Positions 1-9,533 of a stretch of 64,000 nucleotides of DNA are shown here, piece after piece. Under the pieces are notes generated by a model. The model saw only the letters and a list, made by a program, of their open reading frames with translations. It was not told where the DNA came from and did not search any database. The position numbers and the translations under genes were made by a program. This stretch comes from Streptomyces taklimakanensis. GTDB taxonomy: Bacteria > Actinomycetota > Actinomycetes > Streptomycetales > Streptomycetaceae. The DNA lies in the NCBI RefSeq assembly GCF_009709575.1, contig NZ_WIXO01000001.1, positions 3,846,001-3,910,000 of the forward strand, given 5' to 3'. The first letter of the stretch is position 1; each line of letters starts with the position of its first letter.

Positions 1-8
1 AGACCGGG

Positions 9-35
9 AACCCCCCACCCCGCGGGTGGGGGGTT
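9..35. terminator. Rho-independent-type hairpin
   Basis: A perfect 12-bp inverted repeat (9-20 with 24-35) with a 3-nt loop is followed by a short T run. It probably ends a gene lying to the left of the window. Confidence 0.75.
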
Positions 36-179
36 TGGCGTGCCGCCGAAGAAGCAACCCTTTACCCCGGTACCGTCGTCCCCCGATGGGACGACCGGTG
101 TGGTGCGCGCCGCACCGGACCGGGCCGGCCATACTGGGCACGGCCGGCAAACAGGACACAGGGGGGCGAAGGAAGCGGC

Positions 180-1526
180 ATGTCGAGGCTTCGGATTCTG
201 AGGGAAGGTGTGTCGCGTGCGGCCGCCCGGTTGACCGAGCGACGGGCGCGTGCCGCGGAGGAGATCGACGACCTCGGGCCGGCCGTGCCGCCCGGGCCTC
301 CGGTGCCTCCGGCCCCGGCCGACCCGGCCGGAGGCACCGGAGGCACCGGAGGCCCGCCCCCGCCCGCGACCATGGTGCCGTGGGGGGTCCGGGTGGCCGC
401 CGAGGTGGGCTGGCGCCTGCTGATCCTGGCCGGTGTCGTCTATGTGCTCATCAAGGTGATCAGCGCGATCAGTCTGGTCGTCCTGGCCTTCACCGTCGGC
501 CTGTTGCTCACCGCGCTGCTCCAGCCGACGGTCGTCCGGTTGAGGAGGTTGGGGATAGGGCGCGGTCTGGCCACCACGATCACGTTCGTCACCGGTGTGG
601 CGATGCTGGGCCTGGTGGGGTGGTTCGCCGTCTGGCAGGTGATGGAGAACCTCGACGACCTCACCAGGCAGGTCCAGGACGGCATCGAGGAGTTGAAGAC
701 CTGGCTCCTCAACAGCCCCTTCCATGTCACCGAGGAGCAGATCAACAACATCGCCGACGGTCTGAACGACTGGATCGGCAGCAACAGTCAGGAGATCACC
801 AGCGCGGGCCTGCAGGGCGTGACGGTGGTGGTGGAGTTCCTCTCCGGCGCGGTACTGGCCCTGTTCGTGACGATCTTCCTCCTCTACGACGGCCGGCGGG
901 TGTGGAACTGGACGCTGAACTTCGTGCCCCTGACGGCGCGTGACGCGATCGCGGGTGCCGGGCCGAGGGCCTGGCTGACGCTCACCGGCTATGTGCGCGG
1001 CACGGTGATCGTGGCGCTCATCGACGCGGTCTTCATCGGCATCGGCATCTACTTCCTGGACGTCCCGATGGCCGTGCCGCTGGCCGTGTTCATCTTCCTG
1101 TTCTCCTTCATCCCGATCGTCGGCGCCTTCGCCTCCGGGACGCTGGCGGTCATCGTCGCGTTCGTGGCCAACGGCGTGGTCTCCGCCCTGCTCGTCCTCG
1201 CGGTCGTCCTGGCCGTGCAGCAGTTGGAGGGGCATGTGCTCCAGCCGTTCATCCTCGGCCGACTGGTGCAGGTGCACCCGCTGGGCGTGGTGCTGGCGGT
1301 GACCGGCGGCAGCCTGCTGGCGGGCATCCCCGGCGCGGTGACGGCGGTGCCGGTGGTGGCGGTGCTCAACACCGTGGTCTCCTACCTGAAGGCGTACGCG
1401 AGGGAGAACGCGCTGCACGGCGGGGTCAAGCCTCCCGGCGCCACCGCCGTGCCGGCGACCGGGTCGGGGCCGTCCGGGCAGGAGCGTCCGACCCCGGGGA
1501 ACGGGGGGCCCGGAAGCCGTCCGTAG
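180..1526 (+). CDS. AI-2E family transporter (membrane permease)
   Basis: A 448-residue polytopic membrane protein of the AI-2E/PerM family, whose members are proposed exporters or ion-coupled transporters of small molecules; the substrate here is unknown. A charged, Pro/Gly-rich cytoplasmic head (about residues 25-65) precedes hydrophobic segments starting near residue 75. The family pattern of two N-terminal helices, a soluble loop (about 155-215) and a C-terminal helix cluster is visible, including an HVLQPFILG-like segment and a GSLLAGIPGAV segment. The tail after residue 420 is low-complexity. The ATG at 180 follows AAGGAAG with good spacing, and a CATACT -10-like box lies at 130-135. 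It appears monocistronic, with a hairpin terminator about 60 nt downstream. The family call is firm and the function is inferred. Confidence 0.85.
   Translation: MSRLRILREGVSRAAARLTERRARAAEEIDDLGPAVPPGPPVPPAPADPAGGTGGTGGPPPPATMVPWGVRVAAEVGWRLLILAGVVYVLIKVISAISLVVLAFTVGLLLTALLQPTVVRLRRLGIGRGLATTITFVTGVAMLGLVGWFAVWQVMENLDDLTRQVQDGIEELKTWLLNSPFHVTEEQINNIADGLNDWIGSNSQEITSAGLQGVTVVVEFLSGAVLALFVTIFLLYDGRRVWNWTLNFVPLTARDAIAGAGPRAWLTLTGYVRGTVIVALIDAVFIGIGIYFLDVPMAVPLAVFIFLFSFIPIVGAFASGTLAVIVAFVANGVVSALLVLAVVLAVQQLEGHVLQPFILGRLVQVHPLGVVLAVTGGSLLAGIPGAVTAVPVVAVLNTVVSYLKAYARENALHGGVKPPGATAVPATGSGPSGQERPTPGNGGPGSRP
293..356. repeat. Intragenic 20-bp inverted repeat
   Basis: Positions 293-312 and 337-356 are perfect reverse complements around a 24-nt loop, inside the AI-2E transporter gene. 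The arms encode Pro-rich and Gly-rich stretches respectively, so the structure may be a by-product of low-complexity coding. It could also slow or attenuate early translation. Confidence 0.7.
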
Positions 1527-1588
1527 GGCCGGGGCGGTGGGCGTCCGCCGCTCCTCGTCGCTCCCGGGTCCCGCTTCCGGATCCCGAT

Positions 1589-1620
1589 CTCGGGGCCTCG
1601 CCGCCCGGCGGGGCCCCGAG
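1589..1620. terminator. Hairpin downstream of AI-2E gene
   Basis: A 9-bp GC-rich stem (1589-1597 with 1612-1620) encloses a partly paired loop, about 60 nt past the AI-2E stop codon. It is consistent with an intrinsic terminator, although no long T run follows. Confidence 0.6.
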
Positions 1621-1681
1621 GCCTTTCCGGCGGCCGCCGGGCCCGGCCGGGCGGGGATGGCGCGGCGAGGACCGTCGCGAT

Positions 1682-1702
1682 AAAGTGCTATCACTTTGAT
1701 AG
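1682..1702. promoter_or_regulatory. Overlapping dyad operator upstream of SPFH gene
   Basis: Two overlapping perfect inverted repeats are present: AAAGTG-CTAT-CACTTT (1682-1697) and CTATCA-CTT-TGATAG (1688-1702). The tract is AT-rich against a very GC-rich background and ends 28 nt before the SPFH start codon, where a promoter would lie. An obvious candidate ligand is the ribbon-helix-helix-like protein encoded second in the same operon. That assignment is inference. Confidence 0.6.
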
Positions 1703-1730
1703 AAGATCGACGAGGAAACGGGGGACCGCC

Positions 1731-2675
1731 ATGTCCGACGACACCACACCCGCCGCCCGGGAGCTTCCCGCGATGCCCAGGCCACGCGTCTCGGAGAAGC
1801 CCGCCCACTCCGTCCCCGGCGTGCTCGCCCTGCTGCTCGGTCTGGCCGGTCTGCTGGTCGGCGCCGGGAGCGCCATCGGCGGGGCCGGGCTCGCCTCCGG
1901 GGGATCGGGCGGTGTGGGGGCGGTCCTGATCGTGCTCGGAGTGCTCCTGGTGATCGGCTCGGTCTTCGCGATGGCCGGACTCAACATGGTCGCGCCGGGC
2001 GAGGCCCGGGTCGTCCAGCTCTTCGGCCGCTACACCGGGACGGTCCGCGAGGACGGTCTGCGGTGGGTCAACCCCCTGACGACCCGCAAGAAGGTCTCCA
2101 CCCGGGTCCGCAACCACGAGACGGCCGTGCTCAAGGTCAACGACGCCTACGGCAATCCGGTCGAGTTGGCGGCGGTCGTCGTCTGGCAGGTCGAGGACAC
2201 CGCCCAGGCCGTCTTCGAGGTGGACGACTTCCTGGAGTTCGTCTCCACGCAGACCGAGGCCGCCGTGCGGCACATCGCCATCGAGTACCCCTACGACGCC
2301 CACGACGAGCACGACCTGTCGTTGCGCGGCAACGCCGAGGAGATCACCGAGAAGCTCGCCGCCGAGCTGACCGCGCGGGTGCGGGCGGCCGGCGTGCGGA
2401 TCATCGAGTCGCGCTTCACGCACCTGGCGTACGCCCCCGAGATCGCCGCCGCGATGCTCCAACGCCAGCAGGCGGGCGCGGTGGTCGCGGCGCGCCGGAC
2501 GATCGTGGAGGGCGCCTGCGGCATGGTCGAGGACGCGGTGGCCCGGATCGCCGCGCAGGACTTCGTCGAGCTGGACGAGGAGCGCAAGGCCACGATGGTC
2601 GGCAACCTGCTGGTGGTGCTCTGCGGCGACCGTTCGCCCCAACCGGTCCTCAACACGGGGTCGCTCTACCAGTGA
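1731..2675 (+). CDS. SPFH/Band 7 (stomatin-like) membrane protein
   Basis: A 314-residue protein of the SPFH superfamily, whose members form oligomeric membrane scaffolds. About 30 N-terminal residues appear disordered, then two hydrophobic segments (about 30-55 and 62-85) lead into a Band 7 domain that begins near [20 protein letters not shown]. The domain continues with a coiled, charged helix (about 200-265) containing [14 protein letters not shown], a typical stomatin-like feature. The ATG at 1731 follows a GGGGGA-type ribosome site. Its stop codon overlaps the GTG of the downstream small gene (GTGA), so the two are probably translationally coupled. An AT-rich dyad upstream is a probable operator. 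The family is clear; the cellular role is not known from sequence. Confidence 0.9.
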   Translation: MSDDTTPAARELPAMPRPRVSEKPAHSVPGVLALLLGLAGLLVGAGSAIGGAGLASGGSGGVGAVLIVLGVLLVIGSVFAMAGLNMVAPGEARVVQLFGRYTGTVREDGLRWVNPLTTRKKVSTRVRNHETAVLKVNDAYGNPVELAAVVVWQVEDTAQAVFEVDDFLEFVSTQTEAAVRHIAIEYPYDAHDEHDLSLRGNAEEITEKLAAELTARVRAAGVRIIESRFTHLAYAPEIAAAMLQRQQAGAVVAARRTIVEGACGMVEDAVARIAAQDFVELDEERKATMVGNLLVVLCGDRSPQPVLNTGSLYQ

Positions 2676-2986
2676 CCGAGGGGGCAGGGGCGAAGGAGCC
2701 CCCGTCCGGCGGGGACGGGGAGCCGGGGCCGGGGGCGGAGCGACCGCGCGGGCGCGGGCGCAAACAGGTGCTGCTCCGGCTGGACCCGGCCGTCCACGAC
2801 GCGCTCGCCCGGTGGGCGGCGGACGAGCTGCGCAGCACCAACGCCCAGATCGACTACCTGCTGCGCAGGGCCCTCGCCGAGGCCGGCCGCATGCCGCGCG
2901 ACGCCCGGCCCCACCCTCGTCGGGGTCGCCCGCCGCGCCCGCGGCCCGAGGGGCGGGACGGTCCGGCCGGCGGTCCGCAGGAGTGA
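2672..2986 (+). CDS. Small ribbon-helix-helix/Arc-like protein coupled to SPFH
   Basis: A 104-residue basic protein read from GTG 2672, overlapping the SPFH stop codon by 4 nt. The disordered N-terminus (about 1-30) is followed by a compact segment, KQVLLRLDPAVHDALARWA, and then a second helix, LRSTNAQIDYLLRRALAEAG. A basic strand followed by two helices is the layout of Arc/MetJ/CopG-like ribbon-helix-helix DNA-binding proteins. The tail is Arg/Pro-rich. The arrangement suggests a small autoregulator or a partner of the SPFH protein. No catalytic motif is visible. The RHH assignment rests on pattern only and would need a profile search. Confidence 0.75.
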   Translation: MTEGAGAKEPPSGGDGEPGPGAERPRGRGRKQVLLRLDPAVHDALARWAADELRSTNAQIDYLLRRALAEAGRMPRDARPHPRRGRPPRPRPEGRDGPAGGPQE

Positions 2987-2997
2987 GCGCGGAGCCC

Positions 2998-3029
2998 TTC
3001 CCCTCCCGGTTCCTCGCGACCCGGAGGGG
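2998..3029. terminator. Weak hairpin after the RHH-like gene
   Basis: CCCCTCCcGG pairs with CCGGAGGGG across an 11-nt loop with one bulged base, shortly after the stop codon at 2986. It is a plausible but imperfect terminator. Confidence 0.4.
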
Positions 3030-3095
3030 CGGGGCCCTGGTGTGGCCGAGCCTCGGGCATCCTCTCCGAGCTGGGAACATGGCGATATCCACGGT

Positions 3096-3127
3096 GTGTA
3101 TACATGGCGTGTATACGCGTGGTGTAC
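3096..3127. promoter_or_regulatory. 13-nt phased repeats in padR promoter
   Basis: GTGTATAC occurs at 3096-3103 and 3109-3116, and a shortened GTGTAC at 3122-3127. The three units start at exact 13-nt intervals immediately before the padR start codon. PadR proteins usually bind palindromic sites overlapping their own promoters, so this is a candidate autoregulatory operator. Confidence 0.6.
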
Positions 3128-3130
3128 AGT
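3125..3130 (+). promoter_or_regulatory. -10 box (TACAGT), leaderless padR transcript
   Basis: TACAGT ends 7 nt before the ATG at 3138, which would place the transcription start at or next to the start codon. No Shine-Dalgarno sequence is present. The third operator-like repeat overlaps this box. Confidence 0.5.
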
Positions 3131-3137
3131 CGTCGCC

Positions 3138-3662
3138 ATGTCCATCGGCCATACCCTGCTGGGACTCCTGGAGACCGGACCCCGCCACGGATACGACCTC
3201 AAGCGCGCCTTCGACGAGCGCTTCGGCCACGACCGCCCACTGCACTACGGGCAGGTCTACTCGACCATGTCGAGACTGTTGAAGAACGGTCTGGTGGAGG
3301 TCGAGGGAGTCGAGCCCGGCGAGGGTCCCGAACGCAAGCGCTACGCCATCACCGACGCCGGGATAACCGATGTCGCCGACTGGCTCGGCCGGCCCGAGAA
3401 GCCCGAGCCGTACCTGCAGTCCACCCTCTACACCAAGGTCGTCCTGGCGCTGCTGACCGAACGCGACGCGGCCGAGTTGTTGGACGTCCAGCGCACCGAG
3501 CACCTGCGGCTGATGCGGGAACTGACCCAGCGCAAGAGGAGCGGTGACTTCACCGACCAGCTCATCTGCGACCACGCCCTCTTCCACCTCGAAGCCGACC
3601 TGCGCTGGCTGGAACTGACGGCCGCGCGCCTCGACCGACTCGCCCGGGAGGTACGCCGATGA
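3138..3662 (+). CDS. PadR family transcriptional regulator
   Basis: A 174-residue PadR repressor. The N-terminal winged helix (about residues 1-85) has the family pattern LLGLLETGPRHGYDLKRAF, then YSTMSRLLKNGLVEVE and KRYAITDAG. The C-terminal helical dimerisation domain (about 90-174) is of the Vir/PadR_C type. The start at 3138 gives the canonical N-terminus; an in-frame upstream extension (to 3042) would cover the promoter repeats. The gene overlaps the ABC ATPase gene by 4 nt (ATGA), so it very probably controls the exporter operon it heads, in the manner of PadR-regulated efflux systems. Ligand unknown. Confidence 0.93.
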   Translation: MSIGHTLLGLLETGPRHGYDLKRAFDERFGHDRPLHYGQVYSTMSRLLKNGLVEVEGVEPGEGPERKRYAITDAGITDVADWLGRPEKPEPYLQSTLYTKVVLALLTERDAAELLDVQRTEHLRLMRELTQRKRSGDFTDQLICDHALFHLEADLRWLELTAARLDRLAREVRR

Positions 3663-4345
3663 CCACCACCGAACCCCTGCTCGCCGCCCGGGAACTACGC
3701 AAGTCCTACGGGCCCACCCCCGCCCTGGACGGCGCGGACTTCTCCGTCCACCCCGGCGAGGTCGTCGCCGTGATGGGCCCCTCCGGGTCCGGCAAGTCCA
3801 CCCTGCTGCACTGCCTGGCCGGCATCGTCCGCCCCGACTCCGGCACCGTCCACTACCGGGGCCGTGAACTGTCGGCGATGTCCGACGCCGAGCGCAGCGC
3901 GCTGCGCCGCTCGGAGTTCGGCTTCATCTTCCAGTTCGGCCAACTGGTGCCCGAACTGACCTGTGTGGAGAACGTCGCCCTGCCGCTGCGCCTGACCGGC
4001 ACGGGGCGCAGGGAGGCCGAGCGCCGGGCCGCCGGCTGGCTGGAGCGGCTGGAGGTCGACGACGTGCGCCACAACCGCCCCGGCCAGGTGTCGGGCGGTC
4101 AGGGGCAGCGCGTCGCCGTCGCCCGCGCCCTGGTCGGCGGACCGCGCGTGGTCTTCGCCGACGAGCCCACCGGAGCGCTGGACTCCCTCAACGGCGAGCG
4201 GGTGATGCAACTGCTCACCGACGCCGCCCGGGACACCCACGCCGCCGTGGTGCTGGTCACCCACGAGGCCCGCGTCGCGGCCTACTCCGACCGCGAGATC
4301 GTCGTCCGCGACGGCCGGGTGCGGGACCTGGCGGGCGCCGCATGA
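3659..4345 (+). CDS. ABC transporter ATP-binding protein (MacB/LolD type)
   Basis: A 228-residue ATPase subunit of a lipoprotein- or antibiotic-type ABC exporter. Walker A GPSGSGKST is at about 40-48, a Q-loop lies in FIFQFGQLVPELTCVENV, the signature SGGQGQRVAVARAL is near 142 and Walker B VVFADEPTGALD near 163, followed by the H-loop in LVTHEARV. GQGQR replaces the commoner GQQQR, which should be tolerated. It overlaps padR upstream and the FtsX-type permease downstream by 4 nt each, so the three genes are translationally coupled. Confidence 0.94.
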   Translation: MTTTEPLLAARELRKSYGPTPALDGADFSVHPGEVVAVMGPSGSGKSTLLHCLAGIVRPDSGTVHYRGRELSAMSDAERSALRRSEFGFIFQFGQLVPELTCVENVALPLRLTGTGRREAERRAAGWLERLEVDDVRHNRPGQVSGGQGQRVAVARALVGGPRVVFADEPTGALDSLNGERVMQLLTDAARDTHAAVVLVTHEARVAAYSDREIVVRDGRVRDLAGAA

Positions 4346-6810
4346 GGGCGCCGGCCTCCAAGGCGTCCGAGGACGCGGCCTCCACCACCGCGGCCACCGC
4401 GTCCACCACCGCGGCCACCGACGACACCCCGCGCGCACCGTCCACCCCCTCCACCGGCCCGACGGGAGTGACCCGTTGGGCGGCCGACCTGGCCATGGGC
4501 GCCCGCTTCGCGCTCAGCGGGGGCCGCGAGGGCTGGGCCCGCACCGTGCTCACCGCGATCGGCGTCGGCCTCGGCGTGACCGTGCTGATGATCGCGGCCT
4601 CCGTGCCCAACATGATCGCCTCCCGCGACGCCCGCGCCGACGCCCGGGAGAACTACGGCGCCTCCGAGCCGTTGGAACCCTCCGACCACACCGCCCTGTA
4701 CGGGCACTCCGGCACCGAGTTCCGCGGCGAGGACATTCGCGGCCGGTACATCCGGCCCGACGGCGACCACCCGCCGCTGCCCCCGGGAGTGGAGAAGGCG
4801 CCCGGTCCCGACGAGATGCTCGTCTCACCGGCGCTGAGGGAGCTGCTCACCTCCCCCGAGGGGGAACTCCTCCGGGAGCGGCTGCCCCAGCGGATCGTCG
4901 GCACCATCGGCGACGAGGGGCTGCTCGGCCCGGCCGAGCTCACCTATCTGGCGGGCTCCGACCGGATGTCGGAGGACGACGGCTTCTCCTACCGCATCGA
5001 CGGATTCGACAAGGTCGGGGAACGGGAGCCCCTGGACGCGGTGCTGCTGCTGCTGGTGGTCGTCACCTGCGTGGTGCTGCTGCTCCCGGTCGGGGTGTTC
5101 GTCGCCACCGCGGTGCGCTTCGGCGGCGAACGCCGCGACCGCCGACTCGCCGCGCTGCGGCTGGTGGGCTCCGACAACCGGATGGTGCGGCGCATCGCCG
5201 CCGGGGAGTCCCTCGTCGGGGCCCTGCTCGGGCTGGCCGTGGGCGCCGCGCTGTTCCTCCCGAGCCGCGAGGCGATCGGCGAGATCACGCTCTTCGACCT
5301 CAGCGTCTTCCCGTCCGACGTACGGCCCAGCGCCCTGCTGACCGCGTTGATCGTCCTGGCCGTGCCCACCTCCGCCGTGGTCGTCACCCTGCTGGCGCTG
5401 CGCGGGGTCGCCATCGAGCCGCTGGGCGTGGTGCGCGGCTCCGGGGTCCGCCGGCGCCGGCTGTGGTGGCGACTGCTGCTGCCGGCCGTCGGGTTGCTGC
5501 TGCTGGCCCCGTCCTTCGGCGGGATCGACAGCGGCCAGAACTCGATCGAGACCTACCAGATCACCACGGGCATCGTGCTGCTGCTGGTCGGCACCACCGC
5601 CGTGCTGCCCTGGTTGATCGAGTGGACCGTCGGACGGCTGCGGGGCGGGTCGCTCCCCCTCCAGCTCGCCGTCCGTCGCCTTCAACTCGACAGCGGGCCG
5701 GCGGCCCGGGCGGTCGGCGGCATCACCATCGCCGTCGCCGGGGCCATCGCCGTCCAGATGCTCTTCGGCTCGGCCGGCGAGTCGTACACCGAGGACACCG
5801 GCCAGGACCCCACCCGCGCCCAGATGGTGATCACGGCGGAGACCGGCGACGGCGAGGGAGCCCGCGAGCTGACCCGGCGGATCGGCGAGGTCCGGGGGGT
5901 GCGCGGGACGCTGGGCGTGACGAACGACTACGTCCCGGAGTACGCCGAGGGGGCGGAGGACGAGAGCTACACGTCCGTCACCGTGGCCGACTGCGCCACC
6001 CTGGCCGAGCTGGCCCGGGTCGGCGACTGCGAGGACGGGGACGCCTTCGTGGTGCCCTCCCCGTACGAGCAGGAGGACACCGGAGCCCGTCCGGGCACAC
6101 GGCTGAACCTGAACCCTCCGGTGTACGTGCGGGGAGCGGAGGAGCCGGTGCAGACGGGCGAGCCCGACCCGTGGACGGTCCCCGCCGACGCCCGCGAGAT
6201 CGAGGGCAGGACCAGCCCCACGGGGATGGTGGTCGACGGCGTCCTGGCCACCCCCGGGGCGCTCGACGTCTCCCGCCTGACGGACGCGCGCGCCGAGGTG
6301 ATGGTGCGCGTCGACCGCTCGGTGCCCGACGTGGAGGAGTACGTCCGCAACGCCGCGGAGACCGGCTCCCCCGGCACCAGCGTGCTGGAGTTGCAGGGCG
6401 AGAACCGGGCCCGGGAGTTCGTGCTCATCCAGCGTGCCCTGTACGCGGGCGCCGCCGGAGTGCTGATGCTGATCGGCGCCAGCATGGTCGTCTCCACCCT
6501 GGAGCAACTGCGCGAGCGCAGGAGGCTGCTGTCGGTGCTGGTCGCCTTCGGCACCCGCCGCTCCACCCTGGCCTGGTCGGTGCTGTGGCAGACGGCGGTG
6601 CCCGTGGTGCTGGGGCTGGTGCTGGCGGTGGCCGGCGGGGTCGGCCTGGGCGCGGTCCTGTTGGCGATGACCTCCGAGCCGTTCTCGATCGACTGGACGG
6701 GGCTGGCCGCCACGACGGGCACCGGCGCGGCCGTGATCGCCCTGGTGACGCTCCTCAGCCTGCCGCCGCTGTGGCGGATGATGCGCCCGGACGGCCTGCG
6801 CACGGAGTGA
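4342..6810 (+). CDS. ABC transporter permease, FtsX/MacB-like
   Basis: An 822-residue membrane protein and partner of the preceding ATPase. A Thr/Ala-rich N-terminal tail (about 1-45) precedes a first transmembrane helix (about 70-95) and an extracytoplasmic domain. Two FtsX-type membrane blocks follow: one at about 230-450 with LLLLVVVTCVVLLLPVGVFVA and a helix hairpin, and one at about 690-815 containing the RRRLLSVLVAFGTRR coupling-helix region. A second extracytoplasmic domain (about 470-690) separates them. This duplicated FtsX topology is typical of actinobacterial drug or peptide efflux permeases. It ends the operon; a 21-nt-scale gap leads to a strong bidirectional hairpin. Confidence 0.92.
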   Translation: MRAPASKASEDAASTTAATASTTAATDDTPRAPSTPSTGPTGVTRWAADLAMGARFALSGGREGWARTVLTAIGVGLGVTVLMIAASVPNMIASRDARADARENYGASEPLEPSDHTALYGHSGTEFRGEDIRGRYIRPDGDHPPLPPGVEKAPGPDEMLVSPALRELLTSPEGELLRERLPQRIVGTIGDEGLLGPAELTYLAGSDRMSEDDGFSYRIDGFDKVGEREPLDAVLLLLVVVTCVVLLLPVGVFVATAVRFGGERRDRRLAALRLVGSDNRMVRRIAAGESLVGALLGLAVGAALFLPSREAIGEITLFDLSVFPSDVRPSALLTALIVLAVPTSAVVVTLLALRGVAIEPLGVVRGSGVRRRRLWWRLLLPAVGLLLLAPSFGGIDSGQNSIETYQITTGIVLLLVGTTAVLPWLIEWTVGRLRGGSLPLQLAVRRLQLDSGPAARAVGGITIAVAGAIAVQMLFGSAGESYTEDTGQDPTRAQMVITAETGDGEGARELTRRIGEVRGVRGTLGVTNDYVPEYAEGAEDESYTSVTVADCATLAELARVGDCEDGDAFVVPSPYEQEDTGARPGTRLNLNPPVYVRGAEEPVQTGEPDPWTVPADAREIEGRTSPTGMVVDGVLATPGALDVSRLTDARAEVMVRVDRSVPDVEEYVRNAAETGSPGTSVLELQGENRAREFVLIQRALYAGAAGVLMLIGASMVVSTLEQLRERRRLLSVLVAFGTRRSTLAWSVLWQTAVPVVLGLVLAVAGGVGLGAVLLAMTSEPFSIDWTGLAATTGTGAAVIALVTLLSLPPLWRMMRPDGLRTE

Positions 6811-6844
6811 CCGCCCGGGCCGGCACCGGGCGGGAGCCCGCCGC

Positions 6845-6889
6845 ACGCCGTCCGTACGACCCGAGCGGGAAGGGTCGTACGGACGGCGT
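6845..6889. terminator. Bidirectional hairpin between convergent genes
   Basis: A perfect 18-bp stem (6845-6862 with 6872-6889) and 9-nt loop sits between the convergent permease gene (ends 6810) and the DUF1707 gene (ends 6947). Confidence 0.8.
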
Positions 6890-6946
6890 CGTGTGCGGGC
6901 GGGGCCGTCGCGCGGAGCCGCGCCGCCGGGCGGCGGAAGGGGGCCG

Positions 6947-7645
6947 TCAGCCCCGCAGGTCCTTGAGGCGCCGGCCCTTCCGGGGCTTGGCCTCGACGCC
7001 CCCGAAGACCGCCGCGCCGCGCACCACGACCACCGGTGCCTCCGGATCGTCCGACTCCACGGACGTCACGTCGTAGCCGCCCATGATCCCGGTGCCCGAG
7101 CCGCGCAGGGTGACGTTCTCCGGAACCCTGATCTCCACGCCGCCGAATATCGCGGTGGCGTTGACGACGACCTCCCGCTGCTCGAAGAGGGCCTCGCTCA
7201 GGTCGATCTCCACGCCGCCGAAGAGCGCGAAGGCGTTGAGCCTGCCGCCCACCCGCCAGCGGCCCCGGCGCGTGGCGCCGCTGAAGATCGCCACCAGGTT
7301 CTCCCCGGCCGCGCCCGGCGAGGAGTGCGGAGCGGCGGACCGCGACGCCGGGGCGGGACGCGGGAAGACCTCCCCCGGCGCCCGCCGCGCCGGTGGCAGG
7401 TCCCGGACGAGCGGGCGCAGTTCGCCGATCGTCCGGGCCCGGTAGACCGCGTCGATCCGCTCGGTGTGCTCGTCGGTGTCCAACCGCCCTTCCGCGAGCG
7501 CCTCACGGAGGATCTCCGCGACCCGGTCGCGGTCGGCGTCCGAGGCGCGCACGTCGGCCTCGGCGACGGGACCCGCGAGGGAGGACGCCGCGGACTCCGC
7601 GGGTTCTTCGGCGGGCTGCTTGCGCAGGGAGGTGTCGTCGTTCAC
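6947..7645 (-). CDS. DUF1707 and LiaF-like C-terminal domain protein
   Basis: A 232-residue protein. An N-terminal DUF1707 (SHOCT-like) module at about 45-100 shows [32 protein letters not shown]. After a Pro/Ala linker, the C-terminal half (about 130-232) has the repeated pattern [24 protein letters not shown] and [10 protein letters not shown] of LiaF/DUF2154-type beta-helical domains. No transmembrane segment is evident. DUF1707 proteins are abundant in Streptomyces and some are linked to envelope stress or metal stress, but this one cannot be assigned. The start is GTG 7645 with a TAGGGT -10 box 6 nt upstream and no SD, so translation is probably leaderless. Confidence 0.88.
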   Translation of the reverse strand: MNDDTSLRKQPAEEPAESAASSLAGPVAEADVRASDADRDRVAEILREALAEGRLDTDEHTERIDAVYRARTIGELRPLVRDLPPARRAPGEVFPRPAPASRSAAPHSSPGAAGENLVAIFSGATRRGRWRVGGRLNAFALFGGVEIDLSEALFEQREVVVNATAIFGGVEIRVPENVTLRGSGTGIMGGYDVTSVESDDPEAPVVVVRGAAVFGGVEAKPRKGRRLKDLRG

Positions 7646-7651
7646 ACACCC

Positions 7652-7676
7652 ACCCTAGCGAACGCGATACATCGCG
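7652..7676 (-). promoter_or_regulatory. Leaderless promoter with 14-bp palindrome
   Basis: On the minus strand TAGGGT (7652-7657) sits 6 nt from GTG 7645. Immediately upstream, CGCGAT-AC-ATCGCG (7663-7676) forms a near-perfect palindrome in the -10/-35 spacer, where a repressor would block polymerase. The palindrome resembles TATCGCGATA-type operators known for several actinobacterial regulators. The cognate regulator is not identified. Confidence 0.5.
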
Positions 7677-7791
7677 AACAGGGGCAGCGGGGGCGCGGGC
7701 CGGAGCCACCGGCCGAGCCGCACCTCACATCCGGGCCCGACACGCGGGGCCATACCCTGTGATGCGCCGCAAACGAGAGGAAGAGACGTCC

Positions 7792-9507
<1,716 letters not shown>

Positions 9508-9520
9508 CGGACGAAACCGG

Positions 9521-9526
9521 TAGATT
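9521..9526 (+). promoter_or_regulatory. -10 box (TAGATT) for leaderless fumC
   Basis: TAGATT ends 7 nt before the fumC ATG at 9534, and no SD sequence is present. It suggests fumC has its own promoter inside the 26-nt gap after the class I fumarase gene. Confidence 0.45.
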
Positions 9527-9533
9527 CGTCCCC

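Noticed and set aside
4825..6846. 673-residue minus-strand open frame opposite the ABC permease
   Set aside because: Its Gln/His/Gly-rich composition is typical of antisense reading of Leu/Val/Ala-rich membrane genes.
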